In this document: piece after piece, positions 6,530 to 14,974 of the stretch | Position numbering within the stretch: the stretch's first letter is position 1 | How the letters are laid out: every line of letters begins with the position of its first letter | Assembly (NCBI GenBank): GCA_902493345.1 | Contig: CABUPM010000038.1 | Location: forward strand, 1 to 20,461 | DNA: 20,461 bases | Direction: 5' to 3' | From: an uncultured Eubacteriales bacterium | GTDB taxonomy: Bacteria > Bacillota > Clostridia > Lachnospirales > Bianqueaceae | The notes under the pieces: generated by a model | Seen by the model: the letters and a program-made list of their open reading frames with translations, nothing else | Database searches by the model: none | What the model was told of the DNA's origin: nothing | Position numbers and translations under genes: made by a program

Positions 6530-8290
6530 ATGAAAAAGTATGTGGCAGTATTACTTGCTTTGGCCATGATCGTAGGGTCGATGGCCGGCTGCACAGGCGG
6601 AAGCAACAGTTCGACGCAGGATTCCTCCAAGGCTGACTCTTCAAAGTCTGCAGAAGTATCGCAGGATGCGGAAAGCAGCCAGGAAGAGGCAGATCATCCG
6701 TGGGAATTATTGGATCCGATTGAAAATACAGACGGGACTTTGCAGGTTCCGCGGTCCAACTATGTAACCTATCCGATTTCTGAGACTGGAGTAGAATTAG
6801 AGTACTGGCTGTGCGCTGCGTCCAATATCGCGAAGGGCGTAGGCGAGACCAAGGATACCGAATGGGCACAGGTTCTTCAGGAGAGAACCGGCGTTAAGAT
6901 CCAGTGGACAACTTCCGTTCTGGGTTCTGACAGCGAGAGCTTTGGTGTTATGACCTCTTCCGGTCAGCTCCCGGACATCGTAGAGTGGGAGTGGACGACC
7001 AGCTATAACGGCGGTCCCAGCGCGGCTGAGTCCGACGGTCTGATCACCTATCTGAACGATTATATCACAGAGTACGGTGCAGCGGCAGACCTGTGGCAGT
7101 TCCTGCAGGATAACCCGCATCTGGACAAAGAAGTAAAGGACGATAACGGCAACTATTATGCGTTCCCGTTTGTTCGTGGTACCAAGTATCTGCAGTGTAC
7201 ATCCGGCCCGATCGTTCGTACCGATCTGCTGGAGTCTGTTGGTATCAAGGCTGACGAGCTGGTGACAATCGAGGATTGGCACAATGCTCTGCTGGCGGCT
7301 AAGGAGATCCCCGGCGTGGAGTATCCGCTGATTTGTAAGAACTGGGGCAACCTGGTATCCCTGATGAATAACCCCTTTGAGTTCCGTCCGAATATGTTCC
7401 TGGATTATGAGACAGGCAATATTGAGTTCGGATACATGACAGAGGGTTATAAGGAATTCATCCAGACCCTGCAGCAGTGGCTGTCCGAAGGACTGGTGGA
7501 TCCGGACCTGCTGTCCAACAAGACAGACGACCAGACACAGGCAATGCTGACTGGTACTTCCGTAATCTGCTATGGCGCAGGCGGCGGCGATCTGGGAACC
7601 TATCTGTCTTCCGTATCCGCAGATCCGAGCGCGTATGCAGAGGGTATCAGCTTCCAGACAATCAACTTCCCGGTAAAGAATGCTGGAGATACCGTACATT
7701 ATGGCGGCTCTTCTTATGACTATGCGACAACTTCCAAGGCAAGCGCAGCGATTACCGCTGACTGCAAGAATCCGGAAGTTGCGGCGAAGCTGCTGAACTA
7801 CAACTACAGCAAGGAAGGCCATCTGTTTATCAACTATGGTCAGGACGTTGTTATTGACAGCGAGGGTCAGGCACATTATTCCGACAAGACCATGGATTAT
7901 GCAGCGAATGGCTTCCCGTCACTGGCAACCTCTATGGCAAATGTTGGACGTGCGAATATGTCCGGCCCGTTTGCACAGGATCCGAACTATATCTTCGAGT
8001 ATTATGCAACGGATGGTCAGAAGGCGGCTCTGCATACCTGGAACGATTATCAGGAGAGCCAGAGTACACTGATTCCTCCGATCACTCTGACCGCTGAGGA
8101 GTCCAGCAAGTACGCATCCTTGATTAACGACATCAATACCTATGTAGAGTCCTCCTACGGCGCATGGTTCGCGCTGCAGAGCAAGGTAGAGGATGATTGG
8201 GATAATTATATCTCCACACTGCAGGGTATGGGAATTCAGGACGCTATTGATATCTATCAGGCGGCTCTGAATCGTTACAACGCTCGTTAA
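6530..8290 (+). CDS. ABC transporter substrate-binding lipoprotein (LplA/YtcQ type)
   Basis: The 586-residue product is an extracellular sugar-binding lipoprotein of the CUT1 group. Residues 1-21 form a lipoprotein signal peptide with lipobox SMAGC (Cys21 as the lipidation site), followed by a Ser/Asp/Glu-rich linker to about residue 65. The mature part resembles LplA/YtcQ proteins, which are larger than MalE-type binding proteins. The ATG at 6530 has AGGAGGG at 6518-6524; an in-frame TTG at 6512 would remove the start of the signal peptide and is not used. Codon use looks optimised for high expression. A hairpin after the gene (8338-8371) may let it be made in excess over the permeases. The partner permeases at 8415 and 9363 resemble YteP/YtcP, which import pectin-derived oligosaccharides in Bacillus. 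The ligand is inferred. Confidence 0.9.
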   Translation: MKKYVAVLLALAMIVGSMAGCTGGSNSSTQDSSKADSSKSAEVSQDAESSQEEADHPWELLDPIENTDGTLQVPRSNYVTYPISETGVELEYWLCAASNIAKGVGETKDTEWAQVLQERTGVKIQWTTSVLGSDSESFGVMTSSGQLPDIVEWEWTTSYNGGPSAAESDGLITYLNDYITEYGAAADLWQFLQDNPHLDKEVKDDNGNYYAFPFVRGTKYLQCTSGPIVRTDLLESVGIKADELVTIEDWHNALLAAKEIPGVEYPLICKNWGNLVSLMNNPFEFRPNMFLDYETGNIEFGYMTEGYKEFIQTLQQWLSEGLVDPDLLSNKTDDQTQAMLTGTSVICYGAGGGDLGTYLSSVSADPSAYAEGISFQTINFPVKNAGDTVHYGGSSYDYATTSKASAAITADCKNPEVAAKLLNYNYSKEGHLFINYGQDVVIDSEGQAHYSDKTMDYAANGFPSLATSMANVGRANMSGPFAQDPNYIFEYYATDGQKAALHTWNDYQESQSTLIPPITLTAEESSKYASLINDINTYVESSYGAWFALQSKVEDDWDNYISTLQGMGIQDAIDIYQAALNRYNAR

Positions 8291-8337
8291 TTTAATAAGC
8301 GCAACGTAAGAATAGATTTTTCTTGCACCGTTAAAAT

Positions 8338-8371
8338 GATGAGCCTGCCAACCTTTTTTGGCAGGCTCATC
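8338..8371 (+). terminator. Perfect hairpin between binding-protein and permease genes
   Basis: A 14-base perfect inverted repeat (GATGAGCCTGCCAA, 8338-8351, and its complement at 8358-8371) has a 6-base loop. No T run follows; the sequence continues with CCCAAAT. It is therefore more likely an mRNA-stabilising or partial-attenuation hairpin than a full terminator, similar in role to hairpins between binding-protein and permease genes in other importer operons. Confidence 0.75.
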
Positions 8372-8414
8372 CCAAATAAGCATATGACAATATTCTGAAA
8401 AGGAGGCGGCTATT

Positions 8415-9350
8415 ATGGCGAAAAAAGGCGCTGCAAAAACCTCTTCGGCCTCTCTGGGAAAGCGAATGTGGAAAAACAGGGAGCTTTATATTCTGGTTCT
8501 TCCGGTTGTAATCTATTTCCTGCTATTCCAATATAAACCCATGCTGGGACTGATTATTGCCTTTGAAGAGAACTATAATCCGCGAAAAGGCTATTTTGGA
8601 AGTGGTTTTGTAGGGTTTAAACATTTTTATGACTTTTTTACCAGCCATTTCTTCGTATCCCGTGTATGGAATACGTTGAAGATCAGCTTGACGACATTGG
8701 TGTTTGGATTCCCGGCACCGATTCTGTTTGCGCTGCTGATGAATGAGCTGCGTGGCAAATGGTTCCCGCGTGTGGTACAGACAGTTACTTATATGCCGCA
8801 CTTTATCTCCATGGTCGTCCTGTGTGCGATGATCCGGGAGTTCGTGGAATCCGGCGGATTTATCAATCAGTTCGCGACGCTTTTTGGATATGACGGCGCG
8901 AATATGTTGAATAAGAGTGAATTGTTCCTGCCCATCTATGTAATCTCCAACATCTGGCAGGGAATGGGCTGGGGTTCTATCGTATATCTGGCGGCTCTAA
9001 CCAGTATTGACATGCAGTTGTATGAGGCGGCCAAGATCGACGGCGCCGGACGTTGGAAGCAGACGCTGCATGTTACGATTCCGGCAATTCTGCCGACAAT
9101 CGTTACGATGTTCATTATGAGATGCGGACAGATCATGAGCGTCGGATATGAGAAGATTATCCTTTTGTACAATGAATCGACCCGTGAGGCAGCCGATGTT
9201 ATTTCAACCTATGTATACCGTCTTGGTCTTGTAAATCGGCAATATTCCTATTCTACGGCAGTCGGTCTGTTCAACTCCGTCATCAATTTTGTTCTGGTTA
9301 TCATGGCCAACGCGATTTCCCGCAGGCTGAGTGAAACCAGTCTGTGGTAA
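8415..9350 (+). CDS. CUT1 ABC permease, LplB/YteP family
   Basis: The 311-residue inner-membrane permease forms one half of the channel of the importer. It shows the LplB opening (YILVLPVVIYFLLFQYKPMLG, residues 25-45) and about six membrane segments. The binding-protein-dependent transport loop EAAKIDGAGRWKQTLHVTIP at about 204-223 would dock to the ATPase. AAAGGAGGC before the ATG at 8415 fixes the start. It ends with SRRLSETSLW, common in this family. The next gene begins 12 bases after its stop. No ATPase gene is nearby, as in Bacillus systems that share the MsmX ATPase. Confidence 0.95.
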   Translation: MAKKGAAKTSSASLGKRMWKNRELYILVLPVVIYFLLFQYKPMLGLIIAFEENYNPRKGYFGSGFVGFKHFYDFFTSHFFVSRVWNTLKISLTTLVFGFPAPILFALLMNELRGKWFPRVVQTVTYMPHFISMVVLCAMIREFVESGGFINQFATLFGYDGANMLNKSELFLPIYVISNIWQGMGWGSIVYLAALTSIDMQLYEAAKIDGAGRWKQTLHVTIPAILPTIVTMFIMRCGQIMSVGYEKIILLYNESTREAADVISTYVYRLGLVNRQYSYSTAVGLFNSVINFVLVIMANAISRRLSETSLW

Positions 9351-9362
9351 GGAGGCGAGACA

Positions 9363-10268
9363 ATGGCTAAGAGTAATAAAGTAAGTGTATCCAATAAGAT
9401 TAAGCACAGCCGCGGCGAGAATATCTTCAATGTGTTTAATATCCTGATTATGCTGTTCATGCTGTTTGTCTGTGCGTATCCCTTCTGGTATGTAATCTGC
9501 GCGTCCTTCTCCAACGCGGACGCGTTGGTTCTTCATAAGGGTATGATCTGGCTTCCGATCAAATTTGACACATTGGCCTATGAGCGAGTTTTGGCTGATA
9601 AACAGATCTGGATCGGCTATGGCAACACATTGATCTATGTAGTCGCAGGTACGTTTATCAATATCATCATGACGGTTCTGTGCGCGTATTTCGTATCCCG
9701 TAAGTATGATGTTCCGGGTAAAAAGCTGATTATGCTGATGGTGGTATTCACCATGTACTTCCAGGGCGGTATGATCCCATCATTCCTGAATATTCAGAGT
9801 CTGGGTCTGTATAATACGAGATGGGCCATCCTGTTGCCGGGCGCGATCAGCACCTTCAATATGGTCATTATGAGAACAGCGATGCAGTCGATCGATGCCA
9901 GCCTGGAGGAATCGGCGCAGTTGGATGGCGCGAGTCAGTTTACGATTCTGTTTAAGATCATGGTTCCGCTGACCAAGGCGACGATAGCCGTATTGGTTCT
10001 GTATTATGGCGTCGCGCATTGGAATTCATGGTTCAATGCGATGATCTACTTGAAGGACAGCGATAAATATCCGCTGCAGCTGTATTTGCGTCAGGTTCTG
10101 ATTATGAATGACGTATCGGCAACGACGGACGGCAACGATTCACCGATGCTGTCAGAATCCATCAAGTATGCGAATATCATCGTTGCGACAGTTCCTATTC
10201 TGCTGCTGTATCCTTTCCTGCAGAAGTATTTTGTAAAGGGTATGATGGTTGGCGCAGTCAAAGGATAA
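9363..10268 (+). CDS. CUT1 ABC permease, YtcP/LplC family
   Basis: This 301-residue protein is the second permease of the importer. The N-terminal region (IFNVFNILIM to about residue 50) contains the first membrane helix. The coupling motif is the degenerate SLEESAQLDGASQFTILFKI at residues 180-199, the usual YtcP/LplC variant of the EAA loop. It ends in KGMMVGAVKG, typical for these proteins. AAGGAGG overlaps the previous stop region and precedes the ATG at 9363. A strong bidirectional terminator starts 33 bases after the stop. Neighbouring importer genes point to pectin or related oligosaccharide uptake, though the substrate is not proven. Confidence 0.95.
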   Translation: MAKSNKVSVSNKIKHSRGENIFNVFNILIMLFMLFVCAYPFWYVICASFSNADALVLHKGMIWLPIKFDTLAYERVLADKQIWIGYGNTLIYVVAGTFINIIMTVLCAYFVSRKYDVPGKKLIMLMVVFTMYFQGGMIPSFLNIQSLGLYNTRWAILLPGAISTFNMVIMRTAMQSIDASLEESAQLDGASQFTILFKIMVPLTKATIAVLVLYYGVAHWNSWFNAMIYLKDSDKYPLQLYLRQVLIMNDVSATTDGNDSPMLSESIKYANIIVATVPILLLYPFLQKYFVKGMMVGAVKG

Positions 10269-10300
10269 TGTCCGGACGAAAAAGTGAAACAGTAAAAAGA

Positions 10301-10345
10301 AAAGTATCCGAAGGGGAGAAAAACGGTCCCTTCGGATACTTTTTT
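10301..10345. terminator. Bidirectional terminator between convergent operons
   Basis: AAAGTATCCGAAGGG (10301-10315) pairs perfectly with its complement at 10328-10342, and the loop is 12 bases. T-rich runs follow on both strands, so it can end both the importer transcript (plus) and the minus-strand operon that finishes at 10344. Confidence 0.92.
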
Positions 10346-10760
10346 ACGATTTTGCTTCAAATTGATGGTGACAATGCGGACAGGTGATCTGAATCTTGCC
10401 GCGTCCCTTAGGTACGCGAAGCTCGCGATGGCAGGAGGGACAGGAATAGTAGCGGTAGATCTTGCGGTCGCGCAGCCGCCGGGAATACTTACGAAAGACT
10501 TTACGTACCGGTGCGCTGAGCTCCAGAAATTTCTCATTATCCCGCTGCCTGGCTGTAAGGTTCCGGGACAGCATCCGGAACAGAAAAGCGAGCAGGGGAA
10601 GCATGGCAAGGACATAGATAACAGCGGAACGGGCAAAGAGCTGTATAAAAGCAAATAGTAGGTATAAGAACATCAATGTCAGATTCAGCGCGTCCAGAGT
10701 GCCGTAGCGGCCGGTCATGAAACGCTGTAGGTATGCACGGAAACGATCAAAAAGGTTCAT
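10344..10760 (-). CDS. Small membrane protein with C-terminal zinc ribbon
   Basis: The 138-residue product has two hydrophobic segments (about residues 24-43 and 45-64). A basic, coil-prone cytoplasmic stretch and a C-terminal zinc ribbon follow, with CPSC at 107-110 and CPHC at 127-130. The ribbon suggests metal-stabilised folding or binding to a partner. I recognise no named family. The start is the ATG at 10760, because GAGGGGAG precedes it at a usable distance; an upstream in-frame TTG at 10781 overlaps the previous gene. It begins 17 bases after the stop of the gene at 10778 and is the last gene of the four-gene operon. Its role is unknown. Confidence 0.7.
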   Translation of the reverse strand: MNLFDRFRAYLQRFMTGRYGTLDALNLTLMFLYLLFAFIQLFARSAVIYVLAMLPLLAFLFRMLSRNLTARQRDNEKFLELSAPVRKVFRKYSRRLRDRKIYRYYSCPSCHRELRVPKGRGKIQITCPHCHHQFEAKS

Positions 10761-10777
10761 GGGTTTATTTACTCCCC

Positions 10778-11809
10778 TCAAATAAACGGACGGCGGTCAA
10801 GAACGAGCTTCAGCGGCTTGTCGCTGGAGAGCTCACCTGGCAGAGCGGCCTGCAATTCGCTCAAGGCGCAGATGCATCCAAAGAGCGTGTGCAGATCGTT
10901 GAAGCCGTCATGTGTGGCAGGATCCAGACCTTCCAGATATTCTATATATTCTTCGGCAAAATCATGCAGTGCGGATTTGCAATCAGCAAAACGATAACCG
11001 CTTTGCCGCAGCGCGCGGTTCAGACAATACACCCAGTCGATTTCGGCAAAAGAAACGGCGTGTCCCAGGGTTGGCCAACGATGGCCGCGATAGATGTCCA
11101 GACAGGTGTCGATCATCTTTTCTGGGTACCGGAGCGGACGATGCGCATATTCATGATTGAACAGATAATGAAAAGAAGAGGCGAGATGCGGAAAAACGGT
11201 CGCTTCTTTTAAAATCCCGGAGAAGGAATCGCCCTGATGTGTGGGGATGACATAGCCCTTGCGCCAAAATCCGGTAGCAGGATCGGCATTCTCATACAGC
11301 CAGTCAAAATACCAGCCTTGCCATGTGAGATCGGCTTCCCCCTGCAGGACCAGCGCGGCATAGATGCCGGCGCCCTGGTGAGATGCGGTCCAGGGACTTT
11401 CGGCCCATGGCAGCTCATCGAGAAGGCGGTACAGATTCGACTTTTCCAAATATGGCTGCATCGCTTTCAGAGGGTATATGGCTTTGGCCTCAAACAGCTC
11501 CAGCGCGGCGATGCAATGCGCGGTTGTGTGAAAGGTATGGTGGGTCGCTTCTACAAACAGTCCGGTATCCGGATGCTGCAGATTCTGCAGGGTCTGTACC
11601 CAGGAAGCGCGTTCCGCTGCATCGGCAGGAAAAGCGCCGAGCATATACAGGATATTGGCCGCATCGGCGCAGCCGTATTCATTGAGCCCCAGCTGCCGCG
11701 TCCCTTCCTGGTTTTGCCAGATCCAGCGGGCATATTCACCGGGATGATCCAACTGATGGGTTTTAAGGACCTGCTGGGCACGGTCCAGAATGGGCTGTAG
11801 ATTTTTCAT
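10778..11809 (-). CDS. Probable alpha/alpha-toroid (terpene-cyclase or glycosidase-like) protein, function unknown
   Basis: The 343-residue soluble-looking protein lacks a signal peptide and membrane segments. It contains repeated helical units ending in PDTGLFVEATHHTFHTTA (about residue 80-97) and DPATGFWRKG (about 175-185), plus YGCADAANILYMLG near residue 45. Such G-F/L-W-type turns between helices resemble (alpha/alpha)6 toroids of the prenyltransferase/squalene-cyclase and glycosidase folds. No DXDD or complete glycosidase motif was seen, so activity cannot be named. AAGGAGG precedes the ATG at 11809 by about 10 bases. It lies 25 bases after the GT-C gene and in the same transcript, so it may act on or modify the same envelope glycan or lipid. 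Confidence 0.6.
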   Translation of the reverse strand: MKNLQPILDRAQQVLKTHQLDHPGEYARWIWQNQEGTRQLGLNEYGCADAANILYMLGAFPADAAERASWVQTLQNLQHPDTGLFVEATHHTFHTTAHCIAALELFEAKAIYPLKAMQPYLEKSNLYRLLDELPWAESPWTASHQGAGIYAALVLQGEADLTWQGWYFDWLYENADPATGFWRKGYVIPTHQGDSFSGILKEATVFPHLASSFHYLFNHEYAHRPLRYPEKMIDTCLDIYRGHRWPTLGHAVSFAEIDWVYCLNRALRQSGYRFADCKSALHDFAEEYIEYLEGLDPATHDGFNDLHTLFGCICALSELQAALPGELSSDKPLKLVLDRRPFI

Positions 11810-11834
11810 ACGATAAAAGCCTCCTTATAAGATA

Positions 11835-13280
11835 TTATACCCCCAGCAGTAAAAACTGGGCGGTCGATGAGATGCAGAACAGTATGGTGACACCGGTCAG
11901 GCGCGGACTGCCGCCGCGTTCCCAGAGAGTCGCCAGGGCAGGGATCCCGACAAAGAGCGTAGGGACGGCATAACGGTAGCTCTGTGTACAAACATGCGGA
12001 TAACGGAAACAGAAGACGATAAAGGAGATTAGTACCAAGCCGTAGGTGACATACAGCGTCAGGTTTTCCTCGGCATTCAGGCGTTTGGCGTTCTGGTACA
12101 TCCCGTACAGGGAGGCAGCCACCAGCCCCAGGTTGGCGCAGAAGAGCAGCGCGGAAACCGGTTGGATCAGTTCGTTATATCGGGTCAGGGTCTGTTCTTC
12201 AAAGACAGAGGACTTGAGAAGGGCCAGAAGAATATTGTGCTCCAGATAGGAGGCGCCTTCTTTCCCATAAGAGATGTATAGATATTGGAACTGTTCAGCG
12301 GACAGGTCAAACAGACGCTGCAGGGCTGTGTAAGATGTGCCCAGGTATTGAGAACTGTCTGTCGAGAGTGCGGGTACATAGCCAAAAGGCAGATCAAAGA
12401 GAACATAACAGCGAATATACCACCACAACCCGAGTGGAAGGCAGATCAAAGCAAAGACGACGAACTGCGGGAGAAGGGACCGGATCCAGCCGCGGGTATG
12501 CAGGAGCTTCCATAAGAAGACCAACGCGGTTGCCGGAGCCATATAGGCGACCGAGAGCTTGGAGGACATCCCAAGACCAATGGCCAGCGCCAGAAAAATA
12601 ATATTGTGCATGCAGGGTTTATGACTCCAGCGGAGCGTATACAGCATGGCCAGCAGCATAAAAAGAATGGATAGAGCGTCATTGTTGACACTTCCGGATA
12701 AGAAGATAAAATACGGATGAAAACAGAATACGATAAGTGCCAGGCATAAGGGGTGACCGGAAAAGCGAAGCTCCCGGAGCAGACGTTCCATCAGGATCAT
12801 ACAGGCAGAAGTATAGAAGAGGGGCAAGAGCTGAAGGTTTTCCCAACTGCCGTTACCCAGAAGAAGATTGAACTTCATCCAGAGTGCCGATAGAATATAA
12901 TGCAGCGGCGGATGATAAAACTGAAACTGCTCCCTGGGGTCAAAATCCGGCAGATGCCCGTTCTCCATAAGATAACGGATATATCCGGCGTGTCCGTTTG
13001 CGGAGTCCGTAAAGCTGTGAACATCATGCTGCCGGGTTCCGACGCCGGTATATAAGACATAGAGCAGCTTCAGAAGAAAGCCAGCGGCCAGGATCAATAG
13101 AATCCATTGCGTTTCCTCCGTGATGCCGCGGCCTAAAAGGGAACATAGCCACAGAGTCAGGATGGACAGGCCAAGAACAGCAAGGAAAGGAATGGATACC
13201 TTGTCCAGAACGATCAGCAGCCAGCCCAGCAACATCAGCGGGAATAGGCCGATCCAGGGCAGATGTTTATTTCGATTCAT
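11835..13280 (-). CDS. GT-C membrane glycosyltransferase (ArnT/PMT, GT39/GT83-like)
   Basis: The product of about 481 residues is a polytopic membrane protein with around a dozen hydrophobic segments. A large first external loop carries an acidic/His motif (RQHDVHSF) and then FYHPPLHYILSALWMK, the HPPLxY signature of ArnT/PMT-type transferases that use polyprenyl-phosphate sugars. These enzymes transfer a sugar from a lipid carrier to a protein, lipid or polymer outside the membrane. The start is taken as the ATG at 13280, overlapping the preceding FAD gene by 14 bases; an in-frame ATG at 13304 has a poorer ribosome site. The neighbouring oxidoreductase and toroid genes imply a shared envelope pathway, but donor and acceptor are unknown. 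Confidence 0.85.
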   Translation of the reverse strand: MNRNKHLPWIGLFPLMLLGWLLIVLDKVSIPFLAVLGLSILTLWLCSLLGRGITEETQWILLILAAGFLLKLLYVLYTGVGTRQHDVHSFTDSANGHAGYIRYLMENGHLPDFDPREQFQFYHPPLHYILSALWMKFNLLLGNGSWENLQLLPLFYTSACMILMERLLRELRFSGHPLCLALIVFCFHPYFIFLSGSVNNDALSILFMLLAMLYTLRWSHKPCMHNIIFLALAIGLGMSSKLSVAYMAPATALVFLWKLLHTRGWIRSLLPQFVVFALICLPLGLWWYIRCYVLFDLPFGYVPALSTDSSQYLGTSYTALQRLFDLSAEQFQYLYISYGKEGASYLEHNILLALLKSSVFEEQTLTRYNELIQPVSALLFCANLGLVAASLYGMYQNAKRLNAEENLTLYVTYGLVLISFIVFCFRYPHVCTQSYRYAVPTLFVGIPALATLWERGGSPRLTGVTILFCISSTAQFLLLGV

Positions 13281-14823
13281 GATACGCCTTTTCTGTATTG
13301 ACATTCCACACAGGAGTTTTGTCAGAGCTGTTTGTCATGACACATTTCGCGGCTTCCATAGCGCTCAGCATAGAATGATCCATATTGTTATAGCGGTGTT
13401 GTCCGTTGCGGCCGATGCAGAACAGATTCTCGTAGGTGTTAAGATATTCAGTCAGACGGTCAATCTGCGCATAGGTATCAAAATAAGCGGGATAGGCTTT
13501 CTTGACCTTTTCACGGTGAGAATCCAGAACAGGGGCGTTGCGGTCCAGCACACCCATTTGAATGAGTTCCTCCACTGCCTGATGTGTGCAAGCCTCTTCG
13601 TCCAGATTCCAGAAGGGGTCGCCCTCGTTGCAGAAGTACTCCAGGCCGATCCATATAGTATGCTCCGGGTCTTCTACCATATAGGGAGACCAGTTGTTAA
13701 AAATCTGGATTCGGCCGAGCTTTACATTTGTCTCCTGTACATAGATCCAGCAGTCAGGTACGATCTGACCGAGCGTGGGGATCGAAGTCTCATTCTTCAG
13801 ATTCAGCCGATTGACAAGCAGGCCTACGGTGACAAAATCACGGTAGGGAAGCCCGGCGGCAATCCGTCTTACTTCCTCCGGAACCGTAGAATCCATCCCG
13901 GCGACGAGATCCTTGAGGGGCATGGAAGAGAAAAAGATATCTCCGGAAATCGTCCGGGTGCCGTCCGGCGTCTCGCAGTCTACGGAAACAATCCGGCCGG
14001 ACTCACAGTGAATCCGGGTTACGCGGTGGTGCCGAAGCAGCTGAGCGCCGCGGTCGACTGCTTCCTGTGCCGCGGTTTCCCAGAGCTGACCGGGACCGTA
14101 TTTGGGGTACCAGAACTGCTCGATCAGCGAAGTCTCCACTTGTTTTCCCTCTTTTTTGCCGAAAGCCTTAGAGAACATATCCTTCAGCATGGCGATGACG
14201 GAGAGGCCCTTGACGCGCTGAGATCCCCAGTCTGCAGAGATATCCCGTGGATGGCGTCCCCAGACCTTGGCCGTGTAATCTTCAAAGAACATACTGTACA
14301 GGGTCTTGCCGAAGCGGTTAATATAGAAGTTTTCCAGAGAATTTTCCGGCTTTTTGACAATCAGGGACTTCAAATAGCTGAAACCTACCTTGAGTGTGCG
14401 CCAGATTCCCATATTGCGCAGTGTCTGCCATTTCAGGCTGACAGGATAATCAAAGAATTTATTCAGGTAATAAATACGGGATACCCGGTTGCGGATCAGC
14501 ATAACCCGGTCGGCATGTTCCGGATTCGGACCGCCGGCGACAATGGGCGATTTCCTGTGCAGAAGCTTGTCATCCAGGCTGGGAGAGCCTTGCAGGGGCA
14601 TCAGATCCGCCCACCATTGCATGACTCGGTCATCCTTGGAAAAGAAACGGTGACCGCCGATATCCATACGGTTGCCATGATGCTGCACAGTTCGGGAGAT
14701 TCCCCCAATCTCCCCGCTTTCCTCTAAGATGGTGACCTCATATTCTTCCGGAGCCTTGCGTAAAAATTCCAATGCGGCCGTGAGTCCGGCCGGTCCCGCA
14801 CCAATAATGACGATTTTTTTCAT
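13267..14823 (-). CDS. FAD-dependent oxidoreductase, UDP-galactopyranose mutase/protoporphyrinogen oxidase-like
   Basis: The 518-residue protein begins with a Rossmann dinucleotide-binding motif (IVIIGAGPAGLTAA, GAGPAG at 8-13), an acidic residue at E34 and the GGHRFFSKDD block near 55-65. These place it in the FAD amine-oxidase/UGM-like superfamily (COG1232 type). Such proteins in sugar clusters act on lipid- or nucleotide-linked sugars, or on isoprenoid compounds. It is the first gene of the four-gene minus operon. The ATG at 14823 has GAGGTGGA upstream. Its stop overlaps the GT-C start, showing tight coupling. The precise reaction cannot be told from sequence: a mutase, desaturase or oxidase are all possible. 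Confidence 0.85.
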   Translation of the reverse strand: MKKIVIIGAGPAGLTAALEFLRKAPEEYEVTILEESGEIGGISRTVQHHGNRMDIGGHRFFSKDDRVMQWWADLMPLQGSPSLDDKLLHRKSPIVAGGPNPEHADRVMLIRNRVSRIYYLNKFFDYPVSLKWQTLRNMGIWRTLKVGFSYLKSLIVKKPENSLENFYINRFGKTLYSMFFEDYTAKVWGRHPRDISADWGSQRVKGLSVIAMLKDMFSKAFGKKEGKQVETSLIEQFWYPKYGPGQLWETAAQEAVDRGAQLLRHHRVTRIHCESGRIVSVDCETPDGTRTISGDIFFSSMPLKDLVAGMDSTVPEEVRRIAAGLPYRDFVTVGLLVNRLNLKNETSIPTLGQIVPDCWIYVQETNVKLGRIQIFNNWSPYMVEDPEHTIWIGLEYFCNEGDPFWNLDEEACTHQAVEELIQMGVLDRNAPVLDSHREKVKKAYPAYFDTYAQIDRLTEYLNTYENLFCIGRNGQHRYNNMDHSMLSAMEAAKCVMTNSSDKTPVWNVNTEKAYHESK

Positions 14824-14848
14824 AAGAATCCACCTCGCTATATATCTA

Positions 14849-14868
14849 TTATACTAGTTTTAGTATAA
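14849..14868. promoter_or_regulatory. Palindromic operator candidate at the FAD/GT-C operon promoter
   Basis: TTATACTA (14849-14856) and TAGTATAA (14861-14868) form a perfect 8-base inverted repeat with a 4-base spacer. It covers the -10 box, which suits a dimeric repressor. Confidence 0.5.
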
Positions 14869-14890
14869 CACAGATAGCGGAAGATGTCCA
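14862..14890 (-). promoter_or_regulatory. Promoter of the FAD/GT-C/toroid operon
   Basis: On the minus strand TGGACA (14890-14885) and TATACT (14867-14862) are spaced by 17 bases, with one mismatch to consensus in each box. Confidence 0.65.
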
Positions 14891-14927
14891 TTCCCATCCG
14901 GAGTTGTTCAGAAAAAGTTCAGATTCA

Positions 14928-14964
14928 ACAAAAAATCCGCTGCCACAATGACGGCGCAGCGGAT
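14928..14964 (-). terminator. Terminator of the redox operon
   Basis: ATCCGCTGC (14935-14943) pairs with GCAGCGGAT (14956-14964). On the minus strand the stem is followed by a run of T, a classic intrinsic terminator 11 bases past the aldo/keto reductase stop. Confidence 0.92.
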
Positions 14965-14974
14965 GGGAAACAGA

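Noticed and set aside
6512..6530. Alternative TTG start of the binding-protein gene
   Set aside because: The Shine-Dalgarno AGGAGGG lies after it, and the ATG at 6530 begins a normal lipoprotein signal peptide.
6797..7876. Minus-strand open frame of 359 codons opposite the binding-protein gene
   Set aside because: Antisense to a well-supported lipoprotein gene, with no promoter or family signature.
13120..14727. Long plus-strand open frame (535 codons) opposite the FAD oxidoreductase gene
   Set aside because: It is antisense to a clear family member, has no ribosome site and no recognisable domain; it follows from the codon bias of the real gene.
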